Notes under the pieces: model-generated
Databases searched by the model: none
What the model was told of the DNA's origin: nothing
What the model saw: only the letters and a program-made list of their open reading frames with translations
Assembly (NCBI GenBank): GCA_026981825.1
Contig: JALSID010000406.1
Location: forward strand, 1-40,531
Direction of reading: 5' to 3'
DNA length: 40,531 nt
Origin: Planctomycetota bacterium
Lineage (GTDB): Bacteria; Planctomycetota; Planctomycetia; JALXBF01
Program-made: the position numbers and the translations under genes
Part shown: positions 8,983 to 16,782 of the stretch, piece by piece
Position numbering within the stretch: position 1 is the stretch's first letter
Layout of the letters: every line of letters begins with the position of its first letter

Positions 8983-9894
8983 CTATCGCTCCCCCTTGGC
9001 CGCTGTCCGCGTGGCTACCTCCCATTTCCGCAGGAGCTCCAGCCATCCCCGTGCCAGTCCGCTCTGAAAGCGATGTTTGTGCCACACCGCTGCCAGCGTA
9101 CGCGTCGGCCTGGCATCGTGCAACTCGCGGTACCGCACGCCGTCCACTGAGTTTGCCCGTGCGGCCATCTCCGGGATGAGCGAGATTCCATGTCCAAGGG
9201 CAACCATACGCTGAACGGTCAGAAGCTGCGCACTGCGGCAACAAACCTGTGGGCTGTACGCTTGTCGATTACAGAAATCGATGATCTGACGGCCCAGGCA
9301 ATGCATTTCGTCGAGCAGGATAAACGGCTCGTTCGCAATGTCGGCCAGACGAATCGTCCGCTTTCTGGCCAGCCGGTGATTGGCGGGCAATGCGAGCAGC
9401 AAGGGCTCTGTCCACAACTGCTCCGCGAGGAGCTGGTCATGTTCTATGGGCAACGCCACCAGCGCCAGATCGATATCGCCTCGCTCGGTTCCGGCCAGCA
9501 AACTCTCCGTCACGTCTTCGTGAATGAAAAGCTCTGCACCAGGGAATTCTGCCTGAAACCGCTGCACCAGTTCCGGAAGGACATACGGCGCGACGGTGGG
9601 GATGGCCCCCACGATAAGACGTCCACTCGGTTGGGTCGATAGCTCGCTGAGCTCGCCCTGAACCTGGCGAGCAAGCTCAAGGATGGACCGCGCCTTTTCG
9701 TAGAGGACTCTGCCGGCGTCGGTGAGTTCGATGCGCCGTGTCAATCGCTGGAGCAGCTTTTGGCCCAGTTCCCGCTCCAGCTTCTGGATCTGTTGGCTCA
9801 GCGCAGGCTGGCTGATGTAGCACCGTTTGGCAGCGCGTGTGAAGCTGCCCTCCTCCACCACAGCAACAAAGTACTCAAGCTGGTACAGCTCCAT
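8983..9894 (-). CDS. LysR-family transcriptional regulator (OxyR/CynR-like)
   Basis: 303 residues, normal for the family. The N terminus (MELYQLEYFVAVVEEGSFTRAA, then a recognition helix with SQPALSQQIQKLE) is a textbook LysR winged helix-turn-helix, residues 1-60, followed by a linker helix and a two-lobed effector-binding domain (about 90-295). The effector-domain cysteines (DEMHCLGR, FCNRQ, QVCCRSAQ) do not match the known OxyR redox pair well enough to claim peroxide sensing. The gene ends 45 bp from the end of the DUF4132 gene (convergent) and diverges from a di-heme peroxidase-like gene with 124 bp between starts. LysR proteins usually regulate the divergent neighbour and themselves, so the cytochrome is the likely target (inference). 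Confidence 0.9.
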   Translation of the reverse strand: MELYQLEYFVAVVEEGSFTRAAKRCYISQPALSQQIQKLERELGQKLLQRLTRRIELTDAGRVLYEKARSILELARQVQGELSELSTQPSGRLIVGAIPTVAPYVLPELVQRFQAEFPGAELFIHEDVTESLLAGTERGDIDLALVALPIEHDQLLAEQLWTEPLLLALPANHRLARKRTIRLADIANEPFILLDEMHCLGRQIIDFCNRQAYSPQVCCRSAQLLTVQRMVALGHGISLIPEMAARANSVDGVRYRELHDARPTRTLAAVWHKHRFQSGLARGWLELLRKWEVATRTAAKGER

Positions 9895-9928
9895 AACCGT
9901 TACCTATGGCTGGTATTCGCATTTTTTA

Positions 9929-9958
9929 TTGGTAATGCTGCAAACGTACCGCTAGAAT
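9929..9958 (+). promoter_or_regulatory. Candidate promoter of the di-heme cytochrome gene
   Basis: TTGGTA (9929-9934), an 18-bp spacer and TAGAAT (9953-9958) lie in an AT-rich patch that stands out from the GC-rich surroundings. Predicted transcription would start about 55 bp before the ATG at 10019. The assignment rests on similarity to sigma-70 hexamers only. Confidence 0.4.
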
Positions 9959-9968
9959 ACGGCAGCAT
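9935..9968. promoter_or_regulatory. Inverted repeat flanking the -10 element; candidate LysR operator
   Basis: ATGCTGC (9935-9941) and its exact reverse complement GCAGCAT (9962-9968) are separated by 20 bp that contain the TAGAAT element. The position between a LysR gene and its divergent neighbour suits a regulatory site. Seven-base arms can occur by chance. Confidence 0.35.
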
Positions 9969-10018
9969 AGGACGCCGGCGTCGAATATTGTAGCACGGCT
10001 GAGAGTCGGAGGTGCGTG

Positions 10019-11503
10019 ATGAAGACCAGGGTCCAAGTCTCCCGAACCGCATGGGTAGCTGCTGTGCTCGCCGTCTCTGCTCTGCTCGGCTGGAAATGGA
10101 CACACCTCGAACTCGACGCTGCTCCGCCTCTGGCTGGTACCCCCCAGAACGAGGCTGGTGCGGCGAAGGACAGAGGTGCTGCACCGCCGAAACGCGGAAC
10201 GACCAGCTATGCACCGGTTGCGATGGCAGAACCGTTCCATGAGCTGGTCAGGCGGATGTCTGCGGCGAAACCGATCGTGATGAGGAAGCACCGCGAACTA
10301 CTCGAGGAACGCTACGACCTGAGCAATCGACCGGCGCGCGGGGTCACCATGTCCCGCGGCAAGCCGATCCAAGAAGGGGTTCGAGTAAAGTTGCCCCTGG
10401 GAGTCACCTGGGAGGAACTGAGTGAAATGAGCCCCGAGGAAATCAAGCATCGTGGGCTTTGGCCGAAAGGATTCCTGCCCCTGCCCCATCCAAATCATGC
10501 GGAGGGCGGGATGGTTTTCCCCCTGCACCATATCCTCGAACTGAAACGTCAGACGGGCAGAGACCTGACGCGATTCGATCTCGACTTCGACCTGCCCGAG
10601 CATTTCCTCCCTGAATACCCCCCGCCGATGTACCTCACGACACGCACCGACCTTGGCGACGTCTCCCGCGGACAGCTCGTTACTCTCGCTAACTACTACG
10701 AATTGTTCAACGGTATCCTCAATCCCAAGCAACTGGAGGGCCTGCGGCTGCTGGTCACCCCGTTCCCCCAGCAGCAATTCAACGCCACCGCAGACCGCCG
10801 TTCGCTCCGGCCGCACCGGGGCGTCTCGTGCTTCGACTGCCACGTGAATGGCCACACGAATGCCGCAACGCATCTGGTCGGCGACATCCGCCCCCAGGAA
10901 TTCCGGCACAGGATCGACACGCCGAGTCTGCGAGGCGTGAATATCCAGCGTTTGTTCGGATCGCAGCGGGCACTGAAGACCATTGAGGACTTCACCGAAT
11001 TCGAGCAGCGGGCCGCCTACTTCGACGGCGATCCGGTGATTGCAACGAAGAAGGGGGTAAATGTACTTGAGCGAGGCAGTCAGGTGCACTTCATGGCCGA
11101 GTTCCAGGCGATCCTGGACTTCCCTCCGGCACCGAAGCTCCGCTGGGATGGCAAGCTGGACCCGGCAAAGGCAACTGCTGCGGAACTACGCGGCCAGGAA
11201 CTGTTCTTCGGGAAGGCCAAATGTGCCGTCTGTCATCCTGCCCCCTACTACACGGACAACCTGATGCATAACCTGCGCACGGAGCGGTTTTACAAGCCCC
11301 AGTGGGTAGGAGGGAGATGGGCGGCCGGCGACGGCCCAATCAAGACATTCACACTCCGTGGGATCAAGGACTCTCCCCCATACCTGCACGACGGCCGTCT
11401 GCTCACACTGGAGGATACGGTGGAGTTCTTCAACCTTGTCCTGGAATTGAAATTGACTCCCCAGGAGAAGAAGGACCTCGTCGCGTTCCTGCGCTGTCTG
11501 TAG
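10019..11503 (+). CDS. Di-heme cytochrome c peroxidase-like protein (MauG/CcpA family relative)
   Basis: 494 residues. An N-terminal hydrophobic segment (WVAAVLAVSALLG) exports or anchors it, so it acts outside the cytoplasmic membrane. Two c-type heme motifs are present: CFDCH near residue 270 and CAVCH near residue 401. After the second comes TFTLRGIKDSPPYLHDGRL, matching the 'TPTLRN...PYMHDG...TLEE' block of bacterial di-heme peroxidases. Such enzymes reduce hydrogen peroxide or oxidise substrates with electrons from cytochrome c. The N-terminal 200 residues before heme 1 are not recognised and make the protein longer than typical CcpA (about 320-350 residues). ATG at 10019 was chosen over GTG at 10016 because GGAGG (10008-10012) is then 6 bases away. 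The LysR gene diverges from it. Confidence 0.82.
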   Translation: MKTRVQVSRTAWVAAVLAVSALLGWKWTHLELDAAPPLAGTPQNEAGAAKDRGAAPPKRGTTSYAPVAMAEPFHELVRRMSAAKPIVMRKHRELLEERYDLSNRPARGVTMSRGKPIQEGVRVKLPLGVTWEELSEMSPEEIKHRGLWPKGFLPLPHPNHAEGGMVFPLHHILELKRQTGRDLTRFDLDFDLPEHFLPEYPPPMYLTTRTDLGDVSRGQLVTLANYYELFNGILNPKQLEGLRLLVTPFPQQQFNATADRRSLRPHRGVSCFDCHVNGHTNAATHLVGDIRPQEFRHRIDTPSLRGVNIQRLFGSQRALKTIEDFTEFEQRAAYFDGDPVIATKKGVNVLERGSQVHFMAEFQAILDFPPAPKLRWDGKLDPAKATAAELRGQELFFGKAKCAVCHPAPYYTDNLMHNLRTERFYKPQWVGGRWAAGDGPIKTFTLRGIKDSPPYLHDGRLLTLEDTVEFFNLVLELKLTPQEKKDLVAFLRCL

Positions 11504-11525
11504 GGGACCACTCAGACCGACTGCC

Positions 11526-11566
11526 GCTCGCGGCGCGCGGACGTGCAGGGTCCGTGCGTCGCGAGC
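11526..11566 (+). terminator. 17-bp hairpin between convergent genes
   Basis: The 5' arm (11526-11542) and 3' arm (11550-11566) pair over all 17 positions with a 7-base loop, counting two G-U pairs. Those G-U pairs become A-C mismatches in the opposite transcript, so the structure best fits RNA made from the plus strand, that is, the end of the cytochrome gene 23 bp upstream. Only a short T run (CGTTTCCC) follows. The convergent thrS gene ends at 11623. Confidence 0.6.
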
Positions 11567-11622
11567 CGTTTCCCACCGCGGCCTGACTTCCACACCACCC
11601 TGCGCTCAGCTCCCAGCCTCGG

Positions 11623-13641
11623 TTAATACTCGTGCCGGGCCGAAGTATCCCCCAGGCCAGCATGGACTAACTCAGGCAGCCGAACCTCGCGCCGCTCAAC
11701 TTCGTCCTTCAGGCGACGGATCAATTCATCGAGCGTCATCGTGCCCAGATCGCCTTGAGTTCGCTCGCGGAGCGACACAAGACCCGCCTCCGCTTCGCGC
11801 TTGCCCACAATCACCATGTAGGGGATCTTTTCGAGCTGGGCGTCCCGGATCTTATGTCCGATCTTCTCGGCACCAAGGTCCACCTCCGCCCGGAAGCCCT
11901 CCTGCACGAGTCTCGCGTGCACCTCCCGAGCGTATGTCGCTACCTTCTCGCTGATGGGCAGAACCCGCACCTGTACCGGAGCCAACCAAAGGGGAAATGC
12001 GCCCGCGTAGTGCTCAATCAGGATACCCATCAGGCGTTCCATCGAACCAAAGGGGGCACGATGGATCATGACCGGCCGGTGCGGCCGATTATCCGGACCG
12101 ATGTACTCCAGGTCGAACCGCTCCGGCAGGTTGTAGTCGAGCTGAACCGTACCGAGCTGCCATTCTCGCCCCAGGCAATCGCGAACGAGGAAATCCACCT
12201 TTGGTCCGTAGAAAGCCGCCTCTCCTCGGGCACACCAGTAGTCCAGCCCCATCTCGCGCACGACTCTTTCGATCGCGGCTTCCGCCTGATCCCATTGCTC
12301 CCGTTCCCCCACGTATTTCGCGCTTTCCGGATCACGCAGTCCCACTCGCACGCGATAGTCGTGCAAGCCCAGACTCTTGCAGACGAAAAGGACCAGCTCC
12401 ACCGTCGAGCGGAACTCCTCCTCCACCTGATCCGGTGTGCAGAACAGGTGCGCGTCGTCCTGGGTGAACCCCCGCACCCGAAGTAGCCCGGTCAACTCCC
12501 CCGACTGCTCATATCGATACACCGTCCCGAACTCGGCCAATCGGACGGGTAAGTCCCGGTAGCTGTGCGGCTCCGCCTTGTAAATGTGGATGTGGTGCGG
12601 GCAATTCATCGGCTTCAGGAAATAGACCTCATCCTCAATCTGAATGGGGGCGTACATCTTGTCCGCGTACGTCGCCAGGTGCCCGCTCCGTTCGTAGAGG
12701 TCGCGTTTGCCGATGTGCGGCGTGTAGACCGGCTGATAGCCCCGGCGAACCAGTTCTTCCTTGATGAACGACTCCAGCACCCCCCGCACCGTAGCCCCCT
12801 TCGGCATCCAGAGCACAAGCCCGCTGCCCACCTCCGGAGAAATGGTGAACAGCTTGAGTTGCTTACCGAGCACGCGGTGGTCCCGCTTTTTCGCCTCCTC
12901 CAACCGCTGCAGGTAGCGGTGGAGTTCATCTTCCGTGAACCAGGCAGTCCCGTACACTCGCTGCAGCATCTTCCGGGACGCGTCGCCTTTCCAGTAAGCC
13001 CCGGCAACATTCAACAGCTTAAACGGACCGATTCGGGACGCATCGGGAACGTGAGGACCACGGCAGAGGTCTAGAAACTCGCCGTACCGATAGAAGCTCA
13101 GCTTCGGAAACTTCGACAACTCCTCCGTGATATGCTCCACCTTATACGGCTGGTCCAACTGCTTGCACAATTCCAGAGCTTCGGCCGTTGGCATTTCGAG
13201 CCGGTCGAAGGTTTCCCCCTTCGCAGCCAAACGCCGCATTTCCTCCTCGATGCGGGCGAAGTCCTCGACGGAAAGCTGAGTGGGTAGGTCGAAGTCGTAG
13301 TAGAAGCCGTTCTCAATAGTCGGGCCGAACGCCAGCTTCGCCCCCGGGTAGAGCCGCATCACGGCGCGAGCAAGCAGGTGAGCGGCCGAGTGGCGCATGA
13401 CGTCTAGAGCATCCGGATCTCCCGGCAAAAGAGGCTCGATCTCAACCACATCGCTCGTCTCGGGTACGGTGTGATGGATGTCCGTGACCTGTCCGCTGAC
13501 GCGCAGCGCCACGATCCGATCGAGGAGATCCGGAGCGAGCTCGCGCAGGACATCCCGGAACGGCGTACCCGCCGGGAATTCGCCCTCCCCACGGTCCTTC
13601 ACCCGGCAGCGTACCTGTTTGACCGCTTGCACCTGACTCAC
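11623..13641 (-). CDS. thrS: Threonyl-tRNA synthetase
   Basis: 672 residues (E. coli ThrRS has 642). It charges tRNA-Thr in the cytoplasm. Domains in order: a TGS domain (about 10-72); the N2 editing domain with HSAAH (84-88) and the zinc-type CRGPH (193-197); the class II catalytic core with the zinc-ligand cysteine in MNCPHH (about 347), motif 2 (RVRGFTQDDAH) and motif 3 (GSMERLMGILIEHYAG); and a C-terminal anticodon-binding domain (from VQVRVLPIS). GTG at 13641 was chosen as start because GGAGG (13648-13652) lies 6 bases before it. ATG at 13647 directly touches that site, and TTG at 13659 has none. No T-box leader is evident. Confidence 0.95.
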   Translation of the reverse strand: MSQVQAVKQVRCRVKDRGEGEFPAGTPFRDVLRELAPDLLDRIVALRVSGQVTDIHHTVPETSDVVEIEPLLPGDPDALDVMRHSAAHLLARAVMRLYPGAKLAFGPTIENGFYYDFDLPTQLSVEDFARIEEEMRRLAAKGETFDRLEMPTAEALELCKQLDQPYKVEHITEELSKFPKLSFYRYGEFLDLCRGPHVPDASRIGPFKLLNVAGAYWKGDASRKMLQRVYGTAWFTEDELHRYLQRLEEAKKRDHRVLGKQLKLFTISPEVGSGLVLWMPKGATVRGVLESFIKEELVRRGYQPVYTPHIGKRDLYERSGHLATYADKMYAPIQIEDEVYFLKPMNCPHHIHIYKAEPHSYRDLPVRLAEFGTVYRYEQSGELTGLLRVRGFTQDDAHLFCTPDQVEEEFRSTVELVLFVCKSLGLHDYRVRVGLRDPESAKYVGEREQWDQAEAAIERVVREMGLDYWCARGEAAFYGPKVDFLVRDCLGREWQLGTVQLDYNLPERFDLEYIGPDNRPHRPVMIHRAPFGSMERLMGILIEHYAGAFPLWLAPVQVRVLPISEKVATYAREVHARLVQEGFRAEVDLGAEKIGHKIRDAQLEKIPYMVIVGKREAEAGLVSLRERTQGDLGTMTLDELIRRLKDEVERREVRLPELVHAGLGDTSARHEY

Positions 13642-14062
13642 GTCCATCCTCCAGCCCAAGGAGCCGTTCGTGGCGATCCGATTCCGCCGATCCTCCTCCG
13701 GCAGACCGAACTCTCATTCTAGATCGGCCATTCCCCACCCTCTCTAGGCTCTGCTGAACCGTCCCTCCCCGCCTCTCCTGGACGGCGCCGTCACCGATCC
13801 GTCCCTTTTTAGCGGCACAACCGACCTTTGCGGGACAGGTCTGCCCCGAGGACTTCTTGCTTGCGTCGGCCCCCAATGCGGATGAAGTCCTCCCCGATAC
13901 ACGCCTCGCAGGTGAGTGCAAAACAGGCGCATCCCACCGCAACCCCGTAAGACAAATCAGCTAGCTGCACGACCAGCCTTGGCACAACCTCGCCTGGACC
14001 TCGTTGGCCGTTCGCTCTATCGGTTTGGTGCCGCACGAGCTCGGTGCTATGATGAGGAAAGA
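13642..14062. other. Intergenic region between divergent thrS and small membrane protein gene
   Basis: About 420 bp with no credible gene. It holds the thrS ribosome-binding site at the left and a candidate rightward promoter at 14025-14053. I see no riboswitch, tRNA-like or repeat structure. Confidence 0.5.
14025..14053 (+). promoter_or_regulatory. Candidate promoter for the small membrane protein gene
   Basis: TTGGTG (14025-14030), a 17-bp spacer and TATGAT (14048-14053). The -10 box matches the consensus at 5 of 6 positions, the -35 at 3 of 6. If it is real, transcription starts near 14060, almost at the ATG at 14063, which would favour the later ATG at 14111. Confidence 0.3.
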
Positions 14063-14419
14063 ATGGTCCCAAGCGCAGTGAGGTCATCGGCCAGCAAGTT
14101 TCGACGTGCCATGAGCAAGTTACTGCAATCGCTTGTTGCCGCCCTACTCGTCGGGTTGGTCGCTTCCGTGGCGTCCGCACAGTCCCATGCACCACGCCTG
14201 ACAGCGACACGGGTGCTAACCGAAGTGGTGCTGGCTCAAGGTAAGGGGAAAGACGGTAGAACATTCCGACTGTTCAGCCGTCCCGGCAGCCCGCGCTGGA
14301 AAGGAGAGCGACCGGCGCCGAACCAAAAGCCGATCCTGCAATGGCTCATTGTGTGCATCGTGCTCGGTCTGGTCCTCTTCGTCGTCTGTTTGCCGTCGCG
14401 CCGTCCGTACGGTGACTGA
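14063..14419 (+). CDS. Small exported protein with signal peptide and C-terminal membrane helix
   Basis: 118 residues from the ATG at 14063, which has GAGG five bases upstream. A second ATG at 14111 gives 102 residues and a textbook signal peptide (MSKLLQSLVAALLVGLVAS, cleavage after ASA). A basic, Pro/Gly-rich middle (GKGKDGRTFRLFSRPGSPRW) follows, then one strong membrane helix near the C terminus (ILQWLIVCIVLGLVLFVV) and a short basic tail. No family recognised. The topology suggests a protein anchored in the inner membrane with a short extracytoplasmic part. Confidence 0.6.
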   Translation: MVPSAVRSSASKFRRAMSKLLQSLVAALLVGLVASVASAQSHAPRLTATRVLTEVVLAQGKGKDGRTFRLFSRPGSPRWKGERPAPNQKPILQWLIVCIVLGLVLFVVCLPSRRPYGD

Positions 14420-14854
14420 AATCCCCAGGGGTCTTCTGTCCTCGTCATCCCGCCGGATGTGTGATGCCGCGACGGGCATGCACAGGGTCTCCACGCGAAC
14501 CGGCGCCACTCTGCGATACCGCCCGCCATCCCGGCTCGGTAGGCAGCGGAGAACGCATCCAGGTTGACACTTCGCTCCCGTCAACGCGAACCGGTGAAGC
14601 CACTTCGCAAATGTGCCGATTCTAAGGAAGGTAATCACAGTATCGGAAGATTACGACTTGACCGGTTGGGCCAGCGGGCCGCACCGGTCAGTCGCAGGCG
14701 TGGTGCGAACCTCGGTGCAGGCTGCGAACACACCCCGTGCGCTTCGGAGGCACCGCCCGCGAGGTGCGACGGAGCGACGTTGCGGCCGTCGCATCGTGGC
14801 CACCGACTGCGAAGGAAGCGCGATGGTCTTCGGAACAACCACGGAAGGCTAGCA
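14420..14854. other. Gene-free stretch before the TolC-like gene
   Basis: 435 bp. Short open frames exist but show no recognisable protein pattern, and the long frame entering the TolC gene from 14564 is not supported. GGAAGG at 14843-14848 is the ribosome-binding site of the next gene. No terminator or repeat seen. Confidence 0.45.
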
Positions 14855-16261
14855 GTGGTATCCCGACGCGACCTTCTCGTGCCCATCTTTTCCGCCATAG
14901 CAGCAGCAGCGCTGAGCGGATGCATGGGGACCGAGCTCCGCACGCCCCGGGCGAAAGCGTCCATCTATCCGGACATCAGCTCGGCAGACCCGCGCGACAT
15001 CCACACAGTCCGGCCAACCGTGGTAACCGCGGAGGCGCCAGCGGCTCCCGATCTGCGCAGGCTGACCATCCAAAGAGCCGTGGACATCGCCTTGCGGCAG
15101 AACCCGCAGATCCGAGCTCTCCGAAACGAACTCGAGGCCAACCTCGAGCGGATCGTGGAAGCCGAGTCCCTGCCGGATCCAACCTTTAACGCCTCCATCT
15201 TTCTCGAGCAAATCCAAACGGCTGCCGGACAACAGGAACTAGTGGCTGCGCTGAGCCAGCGGATCCCGTGGCTCGAGAAGCTCGCCGAGGCTGGCGACGC
15301 GCAAGCGGCAACGGCCAGCGCGGTGGCCGCCAGGCTGCAAGACGCCATCCTCGATGTGGCCAACCAGACAAGGATCGCGTACCTGGAGCTCTACTACGTC
15401 GACCAATCGCTACGGCGCCTCCGCGAGCTGGAGCAGTTGGTGGACACCCAGCTCATTCCGGACATCCGCGAGAAGATCCGCGTCGGCCAAGCCGGGCTCG
15501 AGTCACTCTACGAAGCCGAGACACAACTGGAGCTGCTGCGGAACCAGATCCGTGCACTCCACGGCCAACGTGACGCAGTCGTGGCCCGACTGCTCTCCAT
15601 CATGGGGATCACCGAAACCGTAACGGTCGAACTGGCCGTCGCCGCGCTTCCCCCTTACGATCCTCCGCACAGGGCAGAGCTCTTCGACACCCTCGAGGAG
15701 CATCCGCTCCTGGTGGCGCGGGCCTCAGAAACCGACGCCCAACGCCATCGTGTGCGCCTAGCTGATCTGGAACTGGTGCCCGACTTCACGATAGGCGTGC
15801 AATGGAGTGCGATCTCGTCCTCAGGGATTAGCCCCGTGGCCAACGGCAACGACGCCGTGGCCGCTGTGGTCGGACTCAACCTTCCCATCTACTTGGACCG
15901 GATCAACGCCCGTCGCCGGGCAGCACGCGCCGATCTAGCACGGCTCGAGAACCTCGAAGAGCTGACCTTGCTGCAACTTCAGGAACAACTGGACGCCGCA
16001 TTCAGCGAACTGAACGCCCGGCACGCCCAGCGCGTCCGTGAGGAAGAGTCCATCCTACCGCGTTTGCGCCAGGCGATCGAAGTCGGACGTGAGGCCTACC
16101 GGGTCGGGCGAATCACGACCGAGCAGTACATCCAGCTCTGGCGCGAACTCATCACCGAAGAAGTCCGCCTCTACCGGCTGCTGACCGAGGAATACCAGGC
16201 CCTGTCCCGAGTCGAGCGCTGGTCGGGCCGACCGGTCTTCCCGGGCCGCGAACCGCAATAG
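14855..16261 (+). CDS. TolC-like outer-membrane efflux lipoprotein
   Basis: 468 residues from a GTG with GGAAGG six bases upstream. This start gives a lipoprotein signal (RRDLL, hydrophobic run, lipobox ALSGC with Cys23) and the usual length for outer-membrane efflux proteins; the open frame extends 97 codons upstream without a signal. The body shows the TolC pattern: LTIQRAVDIALRQNPQIRALR at the start of the first repeat, long coiled-coil helices (VDTQLIPDIREKIRVGQAG ... LELLRNQI), LNLPIYLDRINARRRAARAD at the second repeat, and a closing helix with REAYRVGRITTEQYIQLWREL. It would form a trimeric channel crossing periplasm and outer membrane. No inner-membrane pump or adaptor gene is adjacent, so the substrate is unknown. 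Confidence 0.88.
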   Translation: MVSRRDLLVPIFSAIAAAALSGCMGTELRTPRAKASIYPDISSADPRDIHTVRPTVVTAEAPAAPDLRRLTIQRAVDIALRQNPQIRALRNELEANLERIVEAESLPDPTFNASIFLEQIQTAAGQQELVAALSQRIPWLEKLAEAGDAQAATASAVAARLQDAILDVANQTRIAYLELYYVDQSLRRLRELEQLVDTQLIPDIREKIRVGQAGLESLYEAETQLELLRNQIRALHGQRDAVVARLLSIMGITETVTVELAVAALPPYDPPHRAELFDTLEEHPLLVARASETDAQRHRVRLADLELVPDFTIGVQWSAISSSGISPVANGNDAVAAVVGLNLPIYLDRINARRRAARADLARLENLEELTLLQLQEQLDAAFSELNARHAQRVREEESILPRLRQAIEVGREAYRVGRITTEQYIQLWRELITEEVRLYRLLTEEYQALSRVERWSGRPVFPGREPQ

Positions 16262-16782
16262 CGTCTGGCAAACGCAGCTACCGGCTGGATAGAACCGCGC
16301 AACTCGTCAGGCAAGCGTGCGCCTGGACTCAACCCTGCTTTGCCCCTGGGGCACCTGGCCAGTTGAACGAGAACCGGCAACTACGCCCCGTCGCTGCAGC
16401 CAGACTCTGCCTCACCGTTAACCGTCCTTCGGTCGTCTCAACAGCGAAGAGCTGGCACGCACGGCGGCGCCGGCGGCACCAACTGTGACGGAACGGCCGG
16501 CAACGGTACGGCACCTCCACGGGGGGCACCAACTACGGATGCTGCGGGTCGGGCGCAGTCGCTTCGCTAGCTGCCCGGCCCTAGCAAACCACTACAACAA
16601 GCGGTGCTGTCACGGAGCGCCTCCGACAAGCTTGGTCCGCTCGGTCGTGCCCGCCATTCCCACCAACCGACGGCTGCGGGGAAGCCTTGATAGGTCACCG
16701 CGGGCCCGTAGGAGCTGCGGCTACCGTGTCACTGGACGCTGTCATGGGACAACCTTCTGGGCGCAGACGAACGGGGGCTTCG
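16262..16782. other. Gene-free stretch between TolC-like and deacetylase genes
   Basis: About 520 bp, GC-rich, with only short frames lacking recognisable features. The frame of the deacetylase is open from 16687, but family alignment puts its start at 16783. No tRNA, terminator or repeat found by eye. Confidence 0.45.

Larger units (their letters stand above)
1..9410. repeat. Diverged tandem duplication: DUF4132 C-terminal part plus convergent LysR
   Basis: Bases 1-2679 plus the LysR remnant at 2765-3152 match, in the same order and orientation, the C-terminal half of the second DUF4132 gene (from about 6226 to 8937) plus the matching part of the intact LysR gene (about 9030-9410). The similarity is clear at protein level and lower at DNA level, so the duplication is not recent. 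The second unit also contains a small gene (3296-3721) before the DUF4132 gene; whether unit A has one lies outside the window. Confidence 0.75.

Noticed and set aside
8983..9894. Calling the LysR protein OxyR
   Set aside because: The cysteines in the effector domain do not line up convincingly with the OxyR redox pair, although the neighbouring peroxidase makes the idea tempting.
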